Source: Bacillus sp. NTK074B (lineage in GTDB: Bacteria; Bacillota; Bacilli; Bacillales; Bacillaceae_B). Taken from it: 64,000 bases of DNA. Below, one piece after another: positions 63,203 to 64,000 of this stretch. Made by a program: the position numbers and the translations under genes. The stretch's first letter is position 1, and every line of letters starts with the position of its first letter. The notes beneath the pieces are model-generated. The model was not told the origin of the DNA, did no database searches, and was given only the letters and a program-made list of their open reading frames with translations. The DNA lies in contig NZ_JAFKOH010000013.1 in NCBI RefSeq assembly GCF_017303375.1, forward strand, positions 1-64,000, read 5' to 3'.

Positions 63203-64000
63203 TTACTCAACCGTCACAGATTTCGCTAAGTTACGTGGCTTATCTACATCACAATCGCGATGCAGAGCAGCGTAGTAAGAAATTAATTGTAATGGGATAA
63301 CAGAGATAAGAGGTGTTAACAATGGGTTAACCTCCGGGATGACGAAGCGATCTTCTTCGTCTTCTAAACCTTTCATGGAAATGATACATGGGTTGGCTCC
63401 ACGAGCGACAACCTCTTTCACATTCCCTCTGATACCAAGGTTTACTTCTTCCTGTGTGGCAAGGGCAACGATCGGTGTACCTTCTTCGATAAGAGCGATC
63501 GTACCGTGTTTAAGCTCTCCTCCAGCGAATCCTTCTGCCTGGATGTAAGAGATTTCTTTCAATTTCAATGCTCCCTCAAGACCTACATAGAAGTCGAGTG
63601 AACGGCCGATGAAGAAGCAGTTGCGAGTCGTTGACAGATATTCGCGTGCGATATCTTCAAACTCTTCTTTCGCGTCGCAAAGTGCTTCCATTGCAGTAGC
63701 GACGATACCAAGCTCTTGAACAAGATCAAAGTCCTGGTAGTTTCCACATGCCTGACCGGCAACGTGAGCAAGGATCGCAAGGACTGCCAGCTGAGCTGTG
63801 TACGCTTTTGTTGAAGCAACAGCAATTTCAGGTCCTGCATGAAGGAGCAACGTGTAATCCGCTTCACGTGAAAGAGTAGATCCTCCTACGTTTGTAATGG
63901 TTAAGGATTTATGTCCAAGTTCTTTGATTTGAACGAGTACAGCACGGCTATCTGCCGTTTCACCACTTTGAGAGATGAAGATGAACAATGGCTTCTTAGA
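63203..64000 (-). CDS. glmS: Glucosamine-6-phosphate synthase, C-terminal part (runs off right edge)
   Basis: 266 codons of the 3' end; the frame is open through base 64000. It covers most of the two SIS isomerase domains: [56 protein letters not shown] and the terminal [12 protein letters not shown]. Makes GlcN-6-P for peptidoglycan. The N-terminal glutaminase and any glmS ribozyme lie outside the window. Confidence 0.97.
   Translation of the reverse strand, partial: SKKPLFIFISQSGETADSRAVLVQIKELGHKSLTITNVGGSTLSREADYTLLLHAGPEIAVASTKAYTAQLAVLAILAHVAGQACGNYQDFDLVQELGIVATAMEALCDAKEEFEDIAREYLSTTRNCFFIGRSLDFYVGLEGALKLKEISYIQAEGFAGGELKHGTIALIEEGTPIVALATQEEVNLGIRGNVKEVVARGANPCIISMKGLEDEEDRFVIPEVNPLLTPLISVIPLQLISYYAALHRDCDVDKPRNLAKSVTVE

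Overview
The window reads as a chromosomal segment of a low-GC, endospore-forming Bacillaceae. This rests on a B. subtilis-like gene order (ddl-murF-cshA-ydbS-ydbT-ydcA-acpS-ydcC-alr-ndoAI-ndoA-rsbRA...rsbX-tex-cmpA-ydcK-tRNA cluster), the cortex factor gene cmpA, a ydcC-type lipoprotein, T-box and S-box leaders, and AGGAGG-type ribosome binding sites with frequent TTG/GTG starts. The genus cannot be fixed from the sequence; a Bacillus/Rossellomorea-like organism is a guess.

Layout. 1-1430: eleven tRNA genes on the minus strand behind a perfect TTGACA-17-TATAAT promoter, with a family of short dyad repeats in the spacers. 1480-9610: frameshifted sprT/ydcK, a short cmpA, tex, then the complete general-stress module rsbR-S-T-U-V-W-sigB-rsbX with an internal sigma-B promoter before rsbV. 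10000-14640: ndoAI-ndoA toxin-antitoxin, alr, ydcC lipoprotein, acpS, rhomboid protease. 14640-24000: ydbT-ydbS, UV endonuclease, a NERD/zinc-ribbon protein, cshA helicase, esterase, murF, ddl. The uvsE, NERD and esterase genes interrupt the B. subtilis order. 24200-28100: DAACS symporter, GNAT, FAD oxidoreductase, and a gutted second NERD gene. 28100-34660: a seven-gene minus-strand operon resembling E. coli ydjXZ-ynjBCDF: binding lipoprotein, two permeases, ATPase, TVP38 protein, CDP-alcohol phosphotransferase and disulfide reductase. 34850-42750: BsuPI lipoprotein, sfsA, an unknown gene, rodA, T-box-argS, DedA-like protein, lipid kinase. 42830-48570: small genes, LysM-CAP protein, a CBS pseudogene, alsT with CodY-like sites, cardiolipin synthase, YpbS- and YkvS-like proteins. 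48850-64000: MFS protein, SAM-riboswitch-controlled NhaC-family (MetT-type) transporter, YueD-type reductase, polysaccharide deacetylase, a helix-hairpin-helix gene broken by an amber codon, a fused two-domain peptide permease, an EAL protein preceded by a structured RNA, 3-methyladenine glycosylase, DUF4097 protein, FUSC protein with an attenuator-like leader, M1 peptidase, and the 3' part of glmS running off the right edge.

How the genes work together. The largest unit is the stress-signalling cascade: RsbR/RsbS/RsbT stressosome to RsbU phosphatase to RsbV/RsbW/sigma-B, with RsbX feedback. Cell-wall precursor genes (alr, ddl, murF, glmS, rodA) are scattered through the segment. Three RNA-level switches are readable: the T-box with CGC specifier before argS, the SAM-I element before the NhaC-family transporter, and a terminator in the FUSC leader.

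Most unusual material. (1) Short repeat arrays with 18-21 bp period lie about 95-103 nt upstream of both the intact NERD gene and its decayed paralogue; a third array is orphaned at 51.9 kb. (2) The ynj-like transport/lipid/redox operon has no known substrate. (3) An apparently free-standing structured RNA of about 140 nt precedes the EAL gene. (4) Several broken genes, each with an identifiable lesion. No CRISPR array, prophage or complete insertion sequence was seen.
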